From: a virus
DNA: 27,916 nucleotides
Virus record (IMG/VR): IMGVR_UViG_3300008954_000218
Location: 1-27,916 of that record
Strand: one strand, 5' to 3'
In this document: one piece after another, positions 27,717 through 27,916 of the stretch
Layout of the letters: the number at the start of each line of letters is the position of its first letter
How positions within the stretch are numbered: position 1 is the stretch's first letter
Program-made: the position numbers and the translations under genes
The notes under the pieces: model-generated
The model's database searches: none
Told to the model about the DNA's origin: nothing
What the model saw: only the letters and a program-made list of their open reading frames with translations

Positions 27717-27916
27717 ATGAGATTACAGGGCGTAACCTTCAGCGCGGCTAGTACCCCCCAATCCGAATCACCCCAGCGTGCGGTGAATGAGGCGGCACAG
27801 CGCAGGGACATTGTGAACCAGGTGGTTCAGGGTGCCCAGGAAATTGGCGAGGCCCGTAGGAACTTTGTATCCACCAGGGCGCTGGCGGCTTACAACGAAG
27901 AGAACGCTGCCTTTCG
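27717..27916 (+). CDS. Start of a further internal virion protein, cut by the window edge
   Basis: ATG 27717 (MRLQGVTFSA) follows GGGTGA at about six bases. The frame stays open to the window end (66 codons). The visible part is soluble, Gln/Ala/Glu-rich and helical (AVNEAAQRRDIVNQVVQGAQ, then VSTRALAAYNEENA). In related phages a gp15/gp16-like ejection protein follows the gp14-like gene, which is the likely identity here. It cannot be confirmed from the fragment. Confidence 0.65.
   Translation, partial: MRLQGVTFSAASTPQSESPQRAVNEAAQRRDIVNQVVQGAQEIGEARRNFVSTRALAAYNEENAAF

Noticed and set aside
1-27916. Integrase, attachment site, tRNA genes or phage RNA polymerase
   Set aside because: I found no recognisable integrase, RNA polymerase or cloverleaf tRNA. 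The window is only part of the genome, so absence here says little about lifestyle.

Overview
The window looks like the central part of a tailed double-stranded DNA phage (or prophage) genome, about 27.9 kb and moderately GC-rich by eye. The DNA-packaging and virion genes belong to families used by short-tailed podoviruses: large terminase, T7-type portal, scaffold, capsid, tail tubular proteins of gp11 and gp12 type, a tail fibre with a T7-type N-terminus, and a gp14-like internal virion protein. No RNA polymerase, DNA polymerase, integrase, tRNA or CRISPR array is visible. The host cannot be named. A phage gene ending in a VPLP/PEP-CTERM-type sorting signal suggests a Gram-negative host with an exosortase system.

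Layout. 1-1409: small leftward genes, among them an edge-truncated helix-turn-helix protein and a replication-type accessory protein; four of them sit behind a promoter/operator at 998-1028. 1410-1889: a gene-free, hairpin-rich region with two tandem 46-bp dyad repeats and a rightward intrinsic terminator, possibly an origin, an operator array or a small RNA. 1890-2269: two leftward small DNA-binding proteins (HTH_39-like and ribbon-helix-helix-like). A consensus sigma70-type promoter at 2343-2371 starts the rightward early genes. 2412-6603: small proteins, an ERF-type annealing protein, a YqaJ-type exonuclease and an SSB-like partner, then zinc/HNH and small genes and a C5-cytosine methyltransferase joined by a repeated junction sequence. 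6604-9840: an extended -10 promoter, two HNH endonucleases, two tandem paralogous DPPY methyltransferases and small genes. 9859-15476: terminase small and large subunits, portal, scaffold, capsid. 15537-19605: accessory virion genes, including a 917-residue protein with an LVIVD-like beta-propeller. 19623-21880: lysis and membrane genes, with an out-of-frame overlapping pair, an M15 peptidase endolysin, the PEP-CTERM-like protein, a three-TM holin and small membrane proteins. 21825-22310: an antisense HNH/AP2 endonuclease with its own promoter. 22391-27916: tail and internal virion proteins.

How it works together. ERF, YqaJ exonuclease and the SSB-like protein form a recombination module. Three methyltransferases without partner restriction enzymes may protect phage DNA. 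HNH genes are spread through the genome. The virion genes are tightly packed with stop/start overlaps, so much of the right two thirds is probably co-transcribed. The least conventional parts are the PEP-CTERM-like protein among lysis genes, the propeller protein, the overlapping pair at 19623/19630, the duplicated methyltransferase cassette with its repeated leader ORF, and the repeated gene-junction modules.
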